This document shows, piece by piece, positions 49,895 to 63,113 of a DNA stretch of 64,000 bases. The translations under genes and the position numbers were made by a program. Location of the stretch: assembly GCF_037975245.1 (NCBI RefSeq), contig NC_092563.1, positions 20,979,594-21,043,593 of the forward strand. Reading direction: 5' to 3'. The DNA is from Apostichopus japonicus. Lineage: Eukaryota; Echinodermata; Holothuroidea; Aspidochirotida; Stichopodidae. The stretch's first letter is position 1. Each line of letters starts with the position of its first letter. A model generated the notes under the pieces. That model saw only the letters and a program-made list of their open reading frames with translations. It was not told where the DNA came from and searched no databases.

Positions 49895-51604
49895 GTAAGG
49901 TCTATGAGATTAGTCAATAAAGTTTGGTGATATTAATAACGTTGATATTATAACGTTGTTGCATACAGCTTCACGTTATTTGTTCATACCCATATTTCAA
50001 TACTATAGTCTAGACTAGCTTCTAGCCTAAAACTTGTAAGGCCTAGCCTACGTTCGGCTGTAGCCTAGGGCCATAGTCCAAGTCCTAACACTACCTTAGC
50101 ATTGGGTCAAGGGTAAACTGGTCTGTAGTTTGAGCTACAAATTAATACCAACTGCCAGAGAAATTAGATTTCAAGTAGGTCAGCTTAACTTCTTAGCCTA
50201 CAGTACTGTGCATGTATGTATCATATATGGCCTTAGATTTTTCTGGACAATTATGTCACTGTACATTGCCCTAATCATGACCAGATACTGTAGCATGGTG
50301 GGCTTATAATTGACGCACTTAAGGATTTGATCAATGATATCTATCAAGGAAAAATCCAAATTACTCAACTGTATGTGTTTTTCATATGTGTAGTTCCTCA
50401 GAAATGTTCTCATCTCAAAATATTTAAGGTTCTGTGCCTATGCACCGTACAATTGAGCAGAATTTGACCACAAAATGTCTGCCGTGTCAAGTTCTTTCAT
50501 ACCCCTAAATTGACACATTCGTCGATAAGCTAACTGTAGTGTAGGCCTTAGTATACATCCATTGACTTTAGATGCTGTTTGCTATGCTCTGAGCCTCTAA
50601 GCTCTGACAGGTCATGTCCCAGAGAGTAGTGTTATCATATTGAGGTAATGTTGGGTATTTTAAGGTTGTTAAGATTTCCAAATGGCCAAAAAACGTGCAA
50701 AACTGGGGGAGGGTGTTAAAAGCTTAAAAAATACCACAATTTGGTCAGCAAATACCTCAAATGGATTCAAACTCATGAAATATGTAATTCTGTTTGACTG
50801 CAAAAAAGTTTAGGTGGCCTGCTGTATCGTTGCTAGTAATAATGTAAGGTGCGTCAATTACGGGGGTGTGTCAATTATGAAGCCTTTACTATACTGTACA
50901 GTAGCTATGCCTAGATTATTAGAGACTGAAGTCACCATGCAAATGTAACTTACAAGTACAGTAGCCTGTATTGAATAAGAGATGCTATAATTGCTACAAC
51001 TTTTCAAAAAGTTCTTGGAAGTCTTTACTCTCCAAAATATTCTCAGACATTCTAAACACCACAGTACTGTAAGATGTCTGAATATCCCAGTGAGGGTATC
51101 AATAAGAACAGTTAAAGGATATAATACTAGAAAATCCAGCCTCAAATTTGGGCCAATGCAGAATACCTTTAATCTAAGTCTCTCAAGTGATGCATTGTGT
51201 TTCAAGTGTCTGATTTATAACTAGCCAAAATTTGTACAAAATAACAATGCCATGCATCCAAAAGGTTATTGAGTCAGTACATTTCCATAATGTAACTATT
51301 ACAAAAGCTGAGTGCACCTAATTAAAAGTTAACATCCTCCAAAAATCTATATAACACAAAAATTTGATAAAGCCTTCTACAGTATCCCCTCCCTTGCATA
51401 TACTGTAAGTCATTTTGTTAAGCCTGTTTAGATCCATAAGTAATACCAAGTTGACTAAATGTGCAATATTCAGTGTTAAAGATCTGAGCTCTGTATTGGC
51501 CCAAAATATATTGGAGAGAAGTGTACAATAAAAATTGAAATAATGCACATCTACACTCTGACCATTTGATATTTATTTGATCGGCACTGTTAATGTTTTC
51601 TCAG
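49895..51604. other. AT-rich spacer or intron, no gene supported
   Basis: Apart from AGCCTA/TAGCCTA words near 50.0-50.1 kb I see no coding or structured element. Overlapping open frames at 50.86-51.22 kb show no domain. Confidence 0.5.
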
Positions 51605-51835
51605 ACAAATTTGATGATCAACATTCTCAATCTCAAGATGAATGACAACAGCCCACTATCCAAGGGAATAACACTGTACGATGTAGCTGCCATGCAGTAA
51701 AAAAGTCAATGTTGGAACGGTAGCAATCATAGCTAGAGCACAGATGCCGTGTGGGACAGACTGATGTGGTGACCTACTTCATCATTGACAGCAAAATGGA
51801 AGATATTTTCTGAATTAACCAAAAAGTAAGTTAAT
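51605..51835 (+). other. candidate plus-strand exon
   Basis: A good acceptor (TTAATGTTTTCTCAG) precedes 51605 and a donor GTAAGT follows 51835. The frame from the acceptor is open for 31 codons and includes MNDNSPLSKGITLYDVAAMQ before a TAA, so the segment could be a terminal coding piece or a UTR exon. No family is recognised. Confidence 0.2.
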
Positions 51836-54717
51836 ATTCTGTAGGTTCGACATCGCATAAACTTGATACCATACAGTAGGACTCTATTATCTCAAATACG
51901 AGTAACATCTGAGGTAATTTATTCCAAAGTTATGGAATGAAGAAAGAAACAATCAGAAGGGATGAAAACTTTTGTATGATCTGGTTAATGTGGTGGTATC
52001 TTTTCCTCTATGTCCATAGTATTTAACTACACTAGAGCTATATCCACTCTCTGGTTTTTAATCTTAAAGGTCAATGCAAGACAACACCAAATTGTCAGGC
52101 TAGGTCCACATAAAATGTACATGTATATTTAAATTTTGAAGTCTTTACAATTGGTAAAGCTTGAATGACTTGCAACTTTTAAAAGCACTTGATATGGTAG
52201 GGAGCTGTTTCAGCTCCAATTGAATGCATGGCTGCATAAATAAAATGTGTAATGTTGTATACAAGGCAAGATGAATCAAGAATTAATGGGCCCAAAATGG
52301 GATGGATAAACGAATTGAAATTTACAGTGAAAATAGTATATATGAAAGGTTGTGAGATGATTAAAATATTGGCTGAATTACGGGAGATTTAGTTTTGTAA
52401 AGCAGTTCATTGTTTTCTTCATTTGTAGAGTGTGAGGTCATGTGAGGTCTAATCGGTAATCGCAAAACATTCCAAGCTATATTGCGTGTGCTATAATTGG
52501 GACCAAATCAGCATATCTTTAAGAGAAAGCTTTTCTTTTTGTACCAACAGATGGATAGATCTACAGGCTAATACAGCAAAGGATATGCTCTAATTAGAAA
52601 TGCCAGGCAAGATTATCACACAGTTTACAGTGGGGTGAATACAATCATCAACCAAGCTTTTCATCATGCTGTACATAGTGGTATACAGTAGCTCCTTGTT
52701 GGGCTTATCAATTAAAAGCTTGCATAGAAGACGATGCCAAGCAAAGCAAAAGTATGTCCTGTAAATCGCAAAGTAGATTCACACATCTCATGTATATCCT
52801 CTGTTACACAGCACATCTTTCAATGGAGTTAGGAAGTTGCTGGGAATAGTTGTTGGATTGGCACAGTAATGTAGTATTTGCTTCACATAAATGCAGAGCA
52901 GTAACAGAAAACTAACTAGTTCCAGGATATGTTACACTGTTACACCATATAAAAGATAGAGGAAATTAATATTATAAGCTTCAAGCAGACAGAACCAAGA
53001 GAATGCAGACCAGTCTTCATGGGAAGTCTTCTACATATTTAACTGTATAAATGGACTCATTCTTTTGCAATGAACTTCTTGAAATATTTTAGTTTGGTGA
53101 CATTGTGGCACTACATGTTTTTGTAAGTATTAGGGAACATTTGCAGCTGCTTGTCAAGAACATGGAACTTGTTATACAACTGAAGTGGTCCTGATGCTTA
53201 AGTGTTGAGGTTACTGGATATTTTGCTGCCTTACCTTGCTTTAACTGTTCTTAAATGCATTTCTCATGTTTTAAGATGTTTTAATTTTGTATTCCAAGCA
53301 AGATCAGCAAGCCATAGTACAGTAATTTTTAACAACCACCACACAGATACTTGTGCAGGACTAAGGGTATTTGTTAAGCAGATTACTATTATAAAAATCT
53401 TTCAAACTTTTATCCCTCAAAATCTCCAGGGGTACACTGCATTGTTTCTGATCCACAGTTTCACAATTCTACAAGTGGGGTTCAGGGGTTATGCTATGGG
53501 AAAAGTTTACAATGTTAGGCCTGACTTAATTACTGAAAGCTTGTGGTCTTTTATTACACCAAGAACCTGATTATTCTTTAAACAAAATTAAATTATTTCC
53601 CCTCAAAATTGAGGGGCGTGAATACAGCAAAGGCACATGCAACTAGCACCAATGTCATGGAAACCTAGTGCAGCCCAATGAAACATACTGTAAAACCACA
53701 ACATTTGTAACTATAGGTATGAAATTGTGCAATCCAGGGGTATTGTGTATAATTTTGTCCCTACAAGCATGGAACTTCATGATATTGTGGTAATTTGCAT
53801 TGGTTACGGTATTAGATACAGCCTATACTGGTAAGTCTAGATAAATACTTGAGGTATAAGTTAGTTCCCAAAATGTTTCTCATGTATGAGAGAGGTCAGT
53901 AAATTGAGGTCATGAAATAGTGCAAGTATCCTGGTTTATGTGAAATAAATCTTGTGGAAAATATAAACTGGGATTGAAAATACAATCAACTGCTTGAATA
54001 TGATTGTACAATTTTTATTGTGTCTCGTCTTTTAATATCATGCTAATCTCCACTACTGTATGTGTTTGGTAATAAGCCAGATTTCTGGGTAGAAGTTTAA
54101 AAAAAACAAATCGTCAACAATTTTTGATGAATTTTAAGCAATCACATTCACTGCCTCTATCTCTGTTTATGTTTTGAGTCAGCGACACAGTATACTGTAC
54201 AGTAGTGTACAGAAAGGGACACTTTCTGTTGTATTCCTGATCAATTGAAAATTGTTTGTTGTTTGACTGTTTGTAGCAGAATTCCTCTGAGGAGTGAAAA
54301 AAAATAAACATACAGTGAACAGTTGCAACTGCGCATGCATTTATACATTACTTAAATTATGTTCTGATGCAATTCATGTAATATTCACTGTCGATTTTAG
54401 TTCAAAACTGCCAGTATACCATTAGTTCCTGAGCCATAATTTTTTTGCTTTAAAAATCTGGCTTTGAGGGTATAGTATTTTGTCAAAAACATAAAAGTGG
54501 AGGGGCTGCTTATCATCATTCCCTGAACAGGCTTTACCCAATTTGTTAACTATAATGGTAACATATCAAAATGTCTGGGGACTTGCCACAGTGCTGACAA
54601 TTTTCAAATATTTCCATGGTTCCACCAGGGATGCCAGAGATGGACAAACAACATTTGAGCTTTCTTTAACGTTTGTTTCGTGCCGACATTAATACTGTTT
54701 TTGGTCCAGTACTAATA
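51836..54717. other. intergenic or intronic, no gene supported
   Basis: AT-rich sequence without recognisable repeats. A 122-codon plus-strand frame at 53202-53570 lacks domain features and lies within the length expected by chance for this composition. Confidence 0.5.
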
Positions 54718-55606
54718 CCTAAATAGGGTGGTGACAGGACAAAATCCCCCTAGGACAAAATCCCCCAGAGCCAAAATCCCCTTGGACAAAATCCCCCTAG
54801 GACAAAATCCACCCAAGCCAAAATCTCCCCAAGGTATAAAAAATCCCATCAATTCTTTACAAAAATGCGTCATCCCGGTCCCCGGTATCGTCATCCAGTA
54901 CCGTCATCCGGTACCCTCACCAGTATTTCCATTGGTACTCTCAGTGGTTCCCGGACCAGTACTCCGACCATACCCCGACCGGTACCTTAATAGTGAGCCT
55001 GACAGCTACCCCCACCGGTACCCCTCCCTGACCAGTACCCCGGCCGGTACCTCGACCGGTATCCCAACTGGTATCCTGAAAGGCACCCTGACACATACTC
55101 TGAAACGTACCCTTACTAGTACTGGTACATTAAACAGTAATTTGACCAGTACCTTGACCGGTCACTTAAATGTCACACCATGGAGCTATATCCCATGGCC
55201 ACACTAACAGGTAGCCTCGCAATTACCCTCAATGATCTCCCGACCAGTCCCCTGACCAGTATCCGGACTGGTATCCTGACCAGTACCCTAACCAGTACAC
55301 TGAGTGGAACCCTGACTGGTAGAGTGACCAGTATGATGACCGGTACCCTGACCAGTACCTTGACCGGTACCCTCACAGGTACCCTAACAGGAGCCCTCAC
55401 AGTTACACTCGCCAGTACCCTCACTAGTACCCTGACCAGTCCCCTGACCAATCCCCTGAATGTTACCCTAACCAGTGCAATGTCCCATGCCTTGACTGTC
55501 ACACCTGGGCCATCCCTGGTTGTTGCAGGCAGGCTTTGTATGGGTCAGGGGGATATTGTCTGGGGGGATTTTGTCCGGGGGATTTTGTCCTAGAACCCCT
55601 AAATAG
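54718..55606. mobile_element. Mutator-like non-autonomous element with 9-bp TSD and internal minisatellite
   Basis: The element spans 54727-55597. Its termini GGTGGTGACAGGACAAAATC and, inverted, GGTTCTAGGACAAAATCCCC share AGGACAAAATCCCC; the module GGACAAAATCCCC is repeated several times inside each end. The flanks are CCTAAATAG on both sides (54718-54726 and 55598-55606). A 9-bp TSD with G-starting ends suits the Mutator superfamily; this assignment is inferred. No transposase is present. Confidence 0.75.
54880..55500 (+). repeat. 12-bp minisatellite, CCCTGACCAGTA/CCGGTA type
   Basis: Units of the form ACC-CTGACCAGT, ACC-TTGACCGGT and ACC-CTCACAGGT repeat some 45-50 times across the core of the Mutator-like element. 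The 12-bp period keeps long frames open on both strands (TLTS/TLTG and VRVP/VRVL repeats), which are composition artefacts rather than genes. Confidence 0.9.
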
Positions 55607-55768
55607 CACTCAAAACGGATAATGGTACCAGACGGTACCTGTACGTTGTCTGCTAGATTCATACGATGTCAAAAGGCTAGAACATGCACTATAATACTGT
55701 TATCAGTCGTCAGTAGGTATATACCACACTCATCTCATATCAGTATGTGTTTCTAATGTCATAAAAGG

Positions 55769-55935
55769 CAGTGGCGGAGCGTCCATACAGTCAGGCGGGG
55801 GGGGGGGGCGGACTCAAATGGGAAGCTGGCGCCCTTTTCAGCTATTCACCACTTTTTATTTATTCGCGATTATTTACTTTTTTATTGCGCTCTCATCTAC
55901 CTATTGACATTTGTCACATTTTGTTGGCGATGACA
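55769..55935 (+). mobile_element. truncated hAT element
   Basis: It begins CAGTGGCGGAGCGTCCATAC and matches the reverse of the right half of the 45604 element through GCGCTCTCATCTACCTATTG and TTTTGTTGGCGATGACACC, then stops. No right end or TSD was found. Confidence 0.75.
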
Positions 55936-56094
55936 CCTATACCTACTTCATTGATCCTTACTGAGTCTTTCAACTTAAAAGCATATTTTTTCCAAATAGA
56001 TTAGTGAAAGTTACACAGTTTAATAAATTAGAGGCATCTCCTTGTTAAAGAATTGTATTATCGGCGTATAGTCTTCCGATAAGCGTAACCGTTA

Positions 56095-56420
56095 GGGTTG
56101 AAAGAAATCAGTGACAGCAGGCATTAATGATATAAACTTACATATATATATATTTTCAAATCTGTTATTGAACGAATTATCAGCCCCCTGGTTACATCGT
56201 CATTTATCATCCCTTCCCCATCCTGCCCTACCCTTCTTCACCTCACACACTCCGCTCTATAGGGTTAAAAGAAATCAGCGAGAGCAGGCAGTAATGAAAT
56301 TTAATGAATTTTTTAAATCTCATTTAGGAAAAATTATTAGGTCCCCCTGGTTACATCATTTATCCCCCCCCCCCCATTCTCCCCTTCCCTTCCTTACAAT
56401 CACCGCTTCTCTTACACCTA
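56095..56420 (+). repeat. 167-bp tandem duplication
   Basis: GGGTTGAAAGAAATCAG (56095) and GGGTTAAAAGAAATCAG (56262) open two copies that share AGCAGGC-TTAATGA, CCCCCTGGTTACATC and a pyrimidine-rich end. A further diverged duplicate pair lies at 56440-56700 (TCTCATT-ATCTAA, GCATATT-CAA, AAAAGAG-TAC). Confidence 0.75.
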
Positions 56421-57382
56421 ATATATGAGATATCCTCGCAAAGCGTGCTGAACTAGGTCCCTCATTTATCTAATGCGTGGGAGGAACTCGAAACTTTCTT
56501 CCTTATCCGCATATTCCAAGCTTTCTCCAAGAAAAGAGTTACAGTACCTATTACCCAGATTTTTAAAAATAGCCTCCCTCCTCATAAAACGTGATGATCT
56601 ATGTCTCTCATTAATCTAAAGCATGGATGAACCACCAACTTTAAGCATATTACAAAGTTTTTCCACAAAAGAGCTACGGAACCTACTACACACAAATTAT
56701 GTAAATGTCGCTAAACAGCATCCGTAGGGACATCGTGTTTTTGGTCCACATTTGAGTTTCCATCATATCTTTTATCTGCTTTTCATACATATCTTTTACT
56801 GTGATTGTTATGATGACCACATCTAAGGACTTTTGAGTCGTATTATTGTATCCAGTGGAATTGTCTCGCTGAGATATAAAAGGATGAATTTTCCGTACGT
56901 TTTCACGGTAGGCCCCTCTGTTCAAGGTCAATGCACGACTATAACATTAGGTCCACTAAGTGCGGATATTGGTCTCCATTTGCCACTATTGCAGTAAACC
57001 CAACCGAGCAACGTGTCTACGGTGTCTCTTAAAAGACAATATTATTAACAAATTCGAAAAGAATTTTTAATCTCTTTGGTGTCATTTTAAAAGTATTTCT
57101 GATAACATTACGTACAGAATTCTTTTATATGAGAAAGGTACATATGAGAAACATGACAATGACCGTGATAAAACCAATTTCAAGATTACTAGCGATCAAT
57201 TCGCTCAATTTGTTTCAAAAAATGATTAAAAAGTGATATGAATTCCTCCTCATTCATTCTTTTTATTTGAGCATGTTGAACGCTTGCGATAACATGTCAT
57301 TACGAATCATTGCAGACGCTCACCCAAACCGTTAAAAAATACCGTCCCTCTCCCCCCTTCTTTTCTTACACTGAGCTCTCAA
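56421..57382. other. intergenic; possible decayed element
   Basis: The minus-strand frame 56686-56931 (81 codons, YRENVRKIHPFISQR) has coding-like composition and could be a relic of a retroelement, but no motif is diagnostic. Confidence 0.3.
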
Positions 57383-57758
57383 CAGTGGCGGACCGTCAAT
57401 ACAGTCAGGGGGCGGATGCCCCCCCCCCCAACGGACTCATATGGACTGCTGGCGCCCTTTTCAGCTATTTATCACTTTTTTTACTTATTGACTACGATTA
57501 TTGACTTTTTTATGGCGCTCTCATCTACCTATTGACATTTGCCACATTTTGTTGGCGATGACGCCTATTTATTCTTCGTTTATCTGCAAATTAGCATGGC
57601 CCGGAAAGGGTCATTTCCGGCCATATAGGGAGTATCTTTACTCAAAAGATTTCTGTACGCTCTGCGCCAACCTGTGGTGGCGCTCCGCTTAGATAAAGTC
57701 GAAAGCGCCCATACAGACCATTCTCACCCCCTCTTACCAATACCCCTAGCTCCGCCAC
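57383..57758 (+). mobile_element. hAT element related to 45604, about 376 bp
   Basis: It opens CAGTGGCGGACCGTCAATAC and closes CCTAGCTCCGCCAC. Along its whole length it is the reverse-complement relative of the 45604 element (GGCGCTCTCATCTACC, CGGAAAGGGTCATTTCCGG, CCAACCTGTGGTGGCGCTCC). The last bases of the right end are lost and no TSD is readable. Confidence 0.8.
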
Positions 57759-57951
57759 GATAACAGGAGTGACTTTCCATATGTTATTGGTAGGAAATTG
57801 CAGGAATTATTGGAATCCTCAATGAAAACTGTATACGTAGGTAGTCTTGTTTGCGTGGGGATTGAGTTGTGTAGGTGTTACACAAAAATGTAGATATGCT
57901 TTCTTTATTCTTGTGGAAAGCCGCTTTCACTTTGATATCAGATAAACCTGT

Positions 57952-58857
57952 GGTACATGCAGTGACGTAGCCAGGATTGTTCCAGTGGAGGGGGTGGGCC
58001 AGTGGCGTAGGAAGGTACTTTTGAGTGGGGGGGCTGAAGACTGATGGCCGGCCTGGGGGAGGGGTCTAAGGGAATTTTTTGCATTTCCAGGTAGCCTCAG
58101 ATGCAATTTGGTGCAATATAGCACACTTCAACACCCACTCCATTTTGTAAACTTAATTTTGTATTTTCACCATACCTTAGATGCAATTTGGTGCTCCAAA
58201 TGAGATTTTTTTTCTCATTTGGAAATGAAAAAGGGGTTTTCTGACTTGCGAAGCGGGGGGGCGGAATGATACTTCCGCCCCTCCACATTTTTCACTGGGG
58301 GGGCTGGCGCCCCCAGCTCCTACGCCCTTGGGGTGGGCGCTTGGGGGGGCCTTGACCAATTCCTGGGAGGGCGTCTTGTTACTACCTGAGTGGAGTGCCA
58401 CCATGGGTTGGCGCTCAGCGTACGGGAAATTTTCAGCTATAAAGACCTCCTAGATCGTTGGAAATAACACTTCCCAGACCTTGTAAGCTGCTCTAAAGTT
58501 TCACAACATCCTTTATTTTGAGATCCCCATGTCTTGATATGGTCATCAAATAGTTTAGAGAAATAGAAGAAAAAAGACAATCTGGTAAGTTGCTTTGAAA
58601 TATCATGACATATCTCGTCCTATGCGCTATGTCACGTCAGGTTTTTCAGCAACTATAGCCTACTGCCGGTCCGCGCTCGAAGGGTCGTTCATGAGTGGTC
58701 ATCATGGAGATTCGATACCATGCAGACCAATGAATGATATTTTCGCACATGTAATTTTTTCGACACCCAAAATCCCAGTGGGCGGGCGACAAGCTTTCAT
58801 GGGGCTGTCTCCCCCACCCCCTCCCCTCCCCCCCGTGGCTACGCCACTGGGTACATG
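57952..58857. mobile_element. outer hAT element, 890 bp, with 8-bp TSD
   Basis: The ends CAGTGACGTAGCCA (57960) and TGGCTACGCCACTG (to 58849) are inverted repeats. Both flanks are GGTACATG (57952-57959 and 58850-58857), an exact 8-bp TSD. It is interrupted at 58000-58330 by a second hAT element. A segment near 58385-58480 (GAGTGCCACCATGGGTTGGCGC) is a diverged relative of the interior of the 45604 element. No transposase is present. Confidence 0.88.
57992..58338. mobile_element. inner hAT element, 331 bp, nested, with 8-bp TSD
   Basis: The element spans 58000-58330, opening CAGTGGCGTAGGA and closing TCCTACGCCCTTG. It is flanked by GGGTGGGC on both sides (57992-57999 and 58331-58338). It inserted into the outer element and is therefore younger. 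Internally ATGCAATTTGGTGC recurs and there are G-rich tracts. Confidence 0.88.
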
Positions 58858-61766
58858 GTGCCGAAGCACATATCTTCAAAGTACTGTCTCCAATTTTCAA
58901 TTGTTTCAAGCTACTATGTGACCAAAAAGAAGTTCTCAAGATGAAGTTGCAGATCTGAAAGGACCAGTAATTTTACTAGGAAACCTTTCGACCACGTACA
59001 CCTTTGAAGTAGGATAGGATTACACAGTATTTGAATTCTTCATGGATCGGCTTGTATTAAATTAGCTGAAACTCTATAGACCAGTCTTGCAAGGTTTAAA
59101 GAAATGGCTCCTTACATAGTTGGCATGATTCAAATTCATCCAGTGCAAATTCATCCAGATGCAAATTCATCAATATAATTGGTCGAGAACTTGCTAGAAC
59201 AGTAAGCTGTCTGAATTAGCATCTTCAGATCGAATATGGGTTTGCTGAGTTTGGGAGCAATATGTTCGAAGTACAAGGACCAACCAATGAACCCAATTTT
59301 AACATAAGAGGCAGAGATAAGACACTATAGCAGAAATCATTATGTCTTTTTTCTGTTTATTACTGATAAATGCAAATATTTTCATTAAAAATCAATATGA
59401 AATTTCATGTTACTTTCAGAAATATATAAACAAAGCAACTTCTACAACTTCAGCTCATTCACATTCATGCTATCAGCTAGAAAATTGACCATGAGGCACA
59501 TTTTCTATGAGGCATTGATGTGAATACCACTGACATAACTTGTGCTATTCAAATGGATAAAGGGCTTGGTCAAGTCATGAATAAGGCTCTGCCCCATATA
59601 TTGCACATGTACAAAAAGGGTTACTGCTGTACATGCAATACTTTTTTTGATGGGGGAGAGGGGGGGGGGGAGATGTGGTAACATGTTGAAAAGACCACAT
59701 CTTTTAATTTGTCATTTTTCTTTTGAACATATGCAAATGCTAGAAATGAAAGCACTTGGAAATTTCTTAAAGAGATAGGCAGTTGTTGCCCTTGCACTGC
59801 TTTGAAGTCTGCACCACTGTAAATATTGTTGAAGGAGTGGAGTTCTGCGAATCTCTTGATAGTCAAGTAATAAATTTTTCTTTCACTGTTTGTTAAACAG
59901 CTCCTAGCAGTAATATGTATTTACACGACATTGTATCTGAGGTTCATTATGTAACCGGTGTTTTCTACATAATGTACAGTCAAATTAAAAACCAATGTTA
60001 AACTTGTTCCCCTGCAATGGTCTAAATTCAGAAAGTACATCAATATCATAACTCTTTTGCATGTTGTATAATGGTACTGAATTTGAAGTGGATTATATTT
60101 ATCAATGAATATAGCAATGTTTTGGGTAAAAGCAATTAAAGCATCCACTTGAACTTTATGTTTTCCTTGCATTGTTTGCTACTTCCTCCTATCTAGATTC
60201 CAAAGGGACATATAGATAAATGCTCAATACCTCAAACAACATTATTTAACCTTGTTTCCCACAAGAAAATGTTCTGTCCCAGTTTCTGTAAACTACTCGG
60301 GATAAATGGAGGGGTGGGGGGGGGGGGGAGTTGGACAGGTTGGGAAACTAAATATTTGACAGATGTTGTATTTGACAATAAAATTCACCTTCCCAAGGAA
60401 GTAATACAGTTCTTTAAGTGGCATTTTATGAAGGACATACAGTATGTAACGGTAGCAGAATTGGTTATTGCCTCCTGCTGAAATGTCCAATAAAGACTCG
60501 CAGTATTGGAATGTTCACAGATTCCTCATTTAGAGAAACATCTGTGTTTATTGAAACTTCCTAGGACGTTGCCAACAAGATGCAGTTGAAGTCTACTGTA
60601 CCTTGTTGTCAAAGGTGGAGCTCACAAAAAGTCCTATCAACTAGTCTTATTCAAGCAGTGGCAACATATGGGAAAAAAGAAAAGCAAAATATGGTACCAT
60701 TTTGGTAATATTATTTTGAACTATTTATCCCAACACCCTATCCTCCTTTTGCAAGCTTGTAAACCAGTTACAGCACTCATGCAACATGATATGACAAAGG
60801 TTCATTGCCAGAACATGAAACTAGCAATTTGGAGTAAATTTGTTAAAAGAATGATGAAGTTAATACACTGAAATATTGAATGGGGCTCAAAAGAGCTTAA
60901 GAAGTCTTTTGAGGTACATTACTTGGTCTGATAAATATATTAATTGCCCTAAGATTCAGCTATTAAAGCAGCTACTAGTAAGATACTAGATAGTATGGGA
61001 TCATGAAGGTTTTCAGATTTTACCTATATTGGCCTCAAATAACCTTTGACTTGGCTAAGAGCACTCAGCACATGATACACCTGCATACAAACTTCCATTC
61101 ATCATTCCAATATTGAACTATCATGTTAACATGGCTTTCAGTTTCAGATATCTAGTTATCTCACATGGGCTTCTGCTATACTGTACAAATTTATAGAATA
61201 GTACTCAATGTCAGAAACCTACATGCACTACATATGACTACCAACTTTTCCTTGTTGAGTTAGATGCTCTATGTTACTCTACTGACCTTGAGTAGCCTTT
61301 GACCCTCAATGAAGCCAACACCTACTGAAAATTCCAGTATAAATATAAAATTAATGAAATGATTCAGAAAATACTTTAACAGAAAGGAAAACTATTATAA
61401 ACACTTCTGTTCATACTGACCTCAGCGTAAACAATTTAGAGACCAAGAACATATGGTATAATAACTATTAGCTAACATTTCTTCCTTCTACTCTGCAATT
61501 TTGAGAGAACAATAAGCAAAATTGATACTGGCAAATGTAACATGGCAACAATAACAATAATTCACAAATGATGATGACATCAGAAAAAGTAGCAACCATG
61601 ACAATGATTATGATTTGAAAATCTTAATGAGCAATCCTAAATGTAACTAGAATATCACTTTTAGTAGAGCAGGGTTCTCACAAGCATGTTCTAACCTGGC
61701 GGTGGTCGTGGTTTGAATATGATTTTGCCTCTCCCTGCATGGTTTGAAAGTTGAGCGCCCGGGCTG
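58858..61766. other. intergenic, no gene supported
   Basis: AT-rich sequence with poly-G tracts near 59650 and 60310. The frames at 60269 and 60668 are short and unremarkable. TGCAAATTCATCCAG is duplicated at about 59145-59170. Confidence 0.5.
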
Positions 61767-63113
61767 AACATTTATGAACCAGGAAAAGCTTGCTGCCACT
61801 TATCTGGTCCGAAAAAATTATAGCATGAGGTAAATTTCCTCCTGGGTGAATAATTATCATAACAGTTCAAGAATTTTTACCAAAGGTGATCATATTTGAA
61901 TATCTGGAGTCGGCTCGGACTTGAAGGGTCTTGGATTTGGCTCATACCAAGTGGGCTCGGACTTGGCTCAGACTCTGGCTAATTGGACTCTACTACAGCT
62001 CTGCCATAAATATAAAAAGATAATGGATTGTTAATAATTTATTATATGATGTTGAGAAGGTAGAGACTTAGAAAGTTAACTCCTAAATGTAATGGATAGT
62101 ATTAAACTCTTCGTTTCACTAACAAAAGGATTCTCAAATACAGTACTAGCAACATTACAGCTGAAATAATGGATCACCAATACGATGCAGTGAAGAAAGG
62201 GAGTTTAATAAGAGCATCCCTCAATGTAATGACTAGGATAAAACTCTTAGTTGCACTAACAAAAGGATACCACATGCAGTACCAACAAGAGGGATGCCCA
62301 TTATATTGAGGGTCCACTAGACTTAAGGTTTGCTAGACCCAACACCCCATTGTGGAAAGCATTATTGAGCGTCTAGTTAGCATTTATTGGGTAACTGAAA
62401 GTATTGAAGGACCTTGGTGACTCCCCTCCCAGTAGTTTTATAACATTTATGAACCAGGAAGAGCTTGCTGCCACTTATCTGGTCCAAAAAAATTATAGCA
62501 TGAGGTAAATTTCCTCCTGGGTGCATAATTATCATAACAGTTCAAGAATTTTTACCAAAGGTGATCTTTGGTATCTGGAGTCGGCTCGGACTTGAAGGGT
62601 CTTGCATTTGGCTCAGACCAGATGGACTCGGACTTGGATCGGGCTCTGGCTAATTGGACTCGACTACAGCTCTGCCATAAATATAAAGAGATAATGGATT
62701 GTTAATAATTTATTATATGATGTTGAGAAGGTAGACACTTAGAGAGTACTCCTAAATGTACTGGATAGCATTAAACTCTTCGTTTCACTAACAAAAGGAT
62801 TCTCAAATACAGTACTAGCAACATTACAACTAGAATAGTTGATTACCAATACGCTGCAGTGAAGTAAGGGAGTTTAATAAAGAGCATCCCTCAATGTAAT
62901 GACTAGGATGAAACTCTTAGTTTCACTAACAAAAGTATACCACATGCAGTACCAACATGGGGGGGGGGGAGGATGCCCATTACATTGAGGGTCCACTAGA
63001 CTTAAGGTTTGCTAGACCCAACATCCCCATTGTGGGAAGCATTATTGAGCATCTAGTTAGCATTAATTGGGTAACTGAAGTATTAAAAGACCTTGGTGTC
63101 TCCCCTCCCAGCA
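61767..63113 (+). repeat. 675-bp tandem duplication with diverged third partial copy
   Basis: AACATTTATGAACCAGGAA at 61767 recurs at 62442, and the two units match closely through GGAGTCGGCTCGGACTTGAA, the ATGGATTGTTAATAATTTAT block and CTCCCCTCCCAG. Each unit contains shorter diverged internal repeats (ACTCTT-GTTTCACTAACAAAA). A weaker third copy of these submodules continues to about 63330, which explains the start of the long plus-strand frame there. Confidence 0.9.

Noticed and set aside
54728-55593. 159- and 137-codon frames rich in TLTS/TLTG and VRVP repeats
   Set aside because: They are translations of the 12-bp minisatellite inside a transposon; the period is a multiple of three, which keeps all frames open.
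60552-60707. Possible plus-strand exon starting after CTTCCTAG
   Set aside because: No proper donor, weak acceptor and no recognisable peptide.
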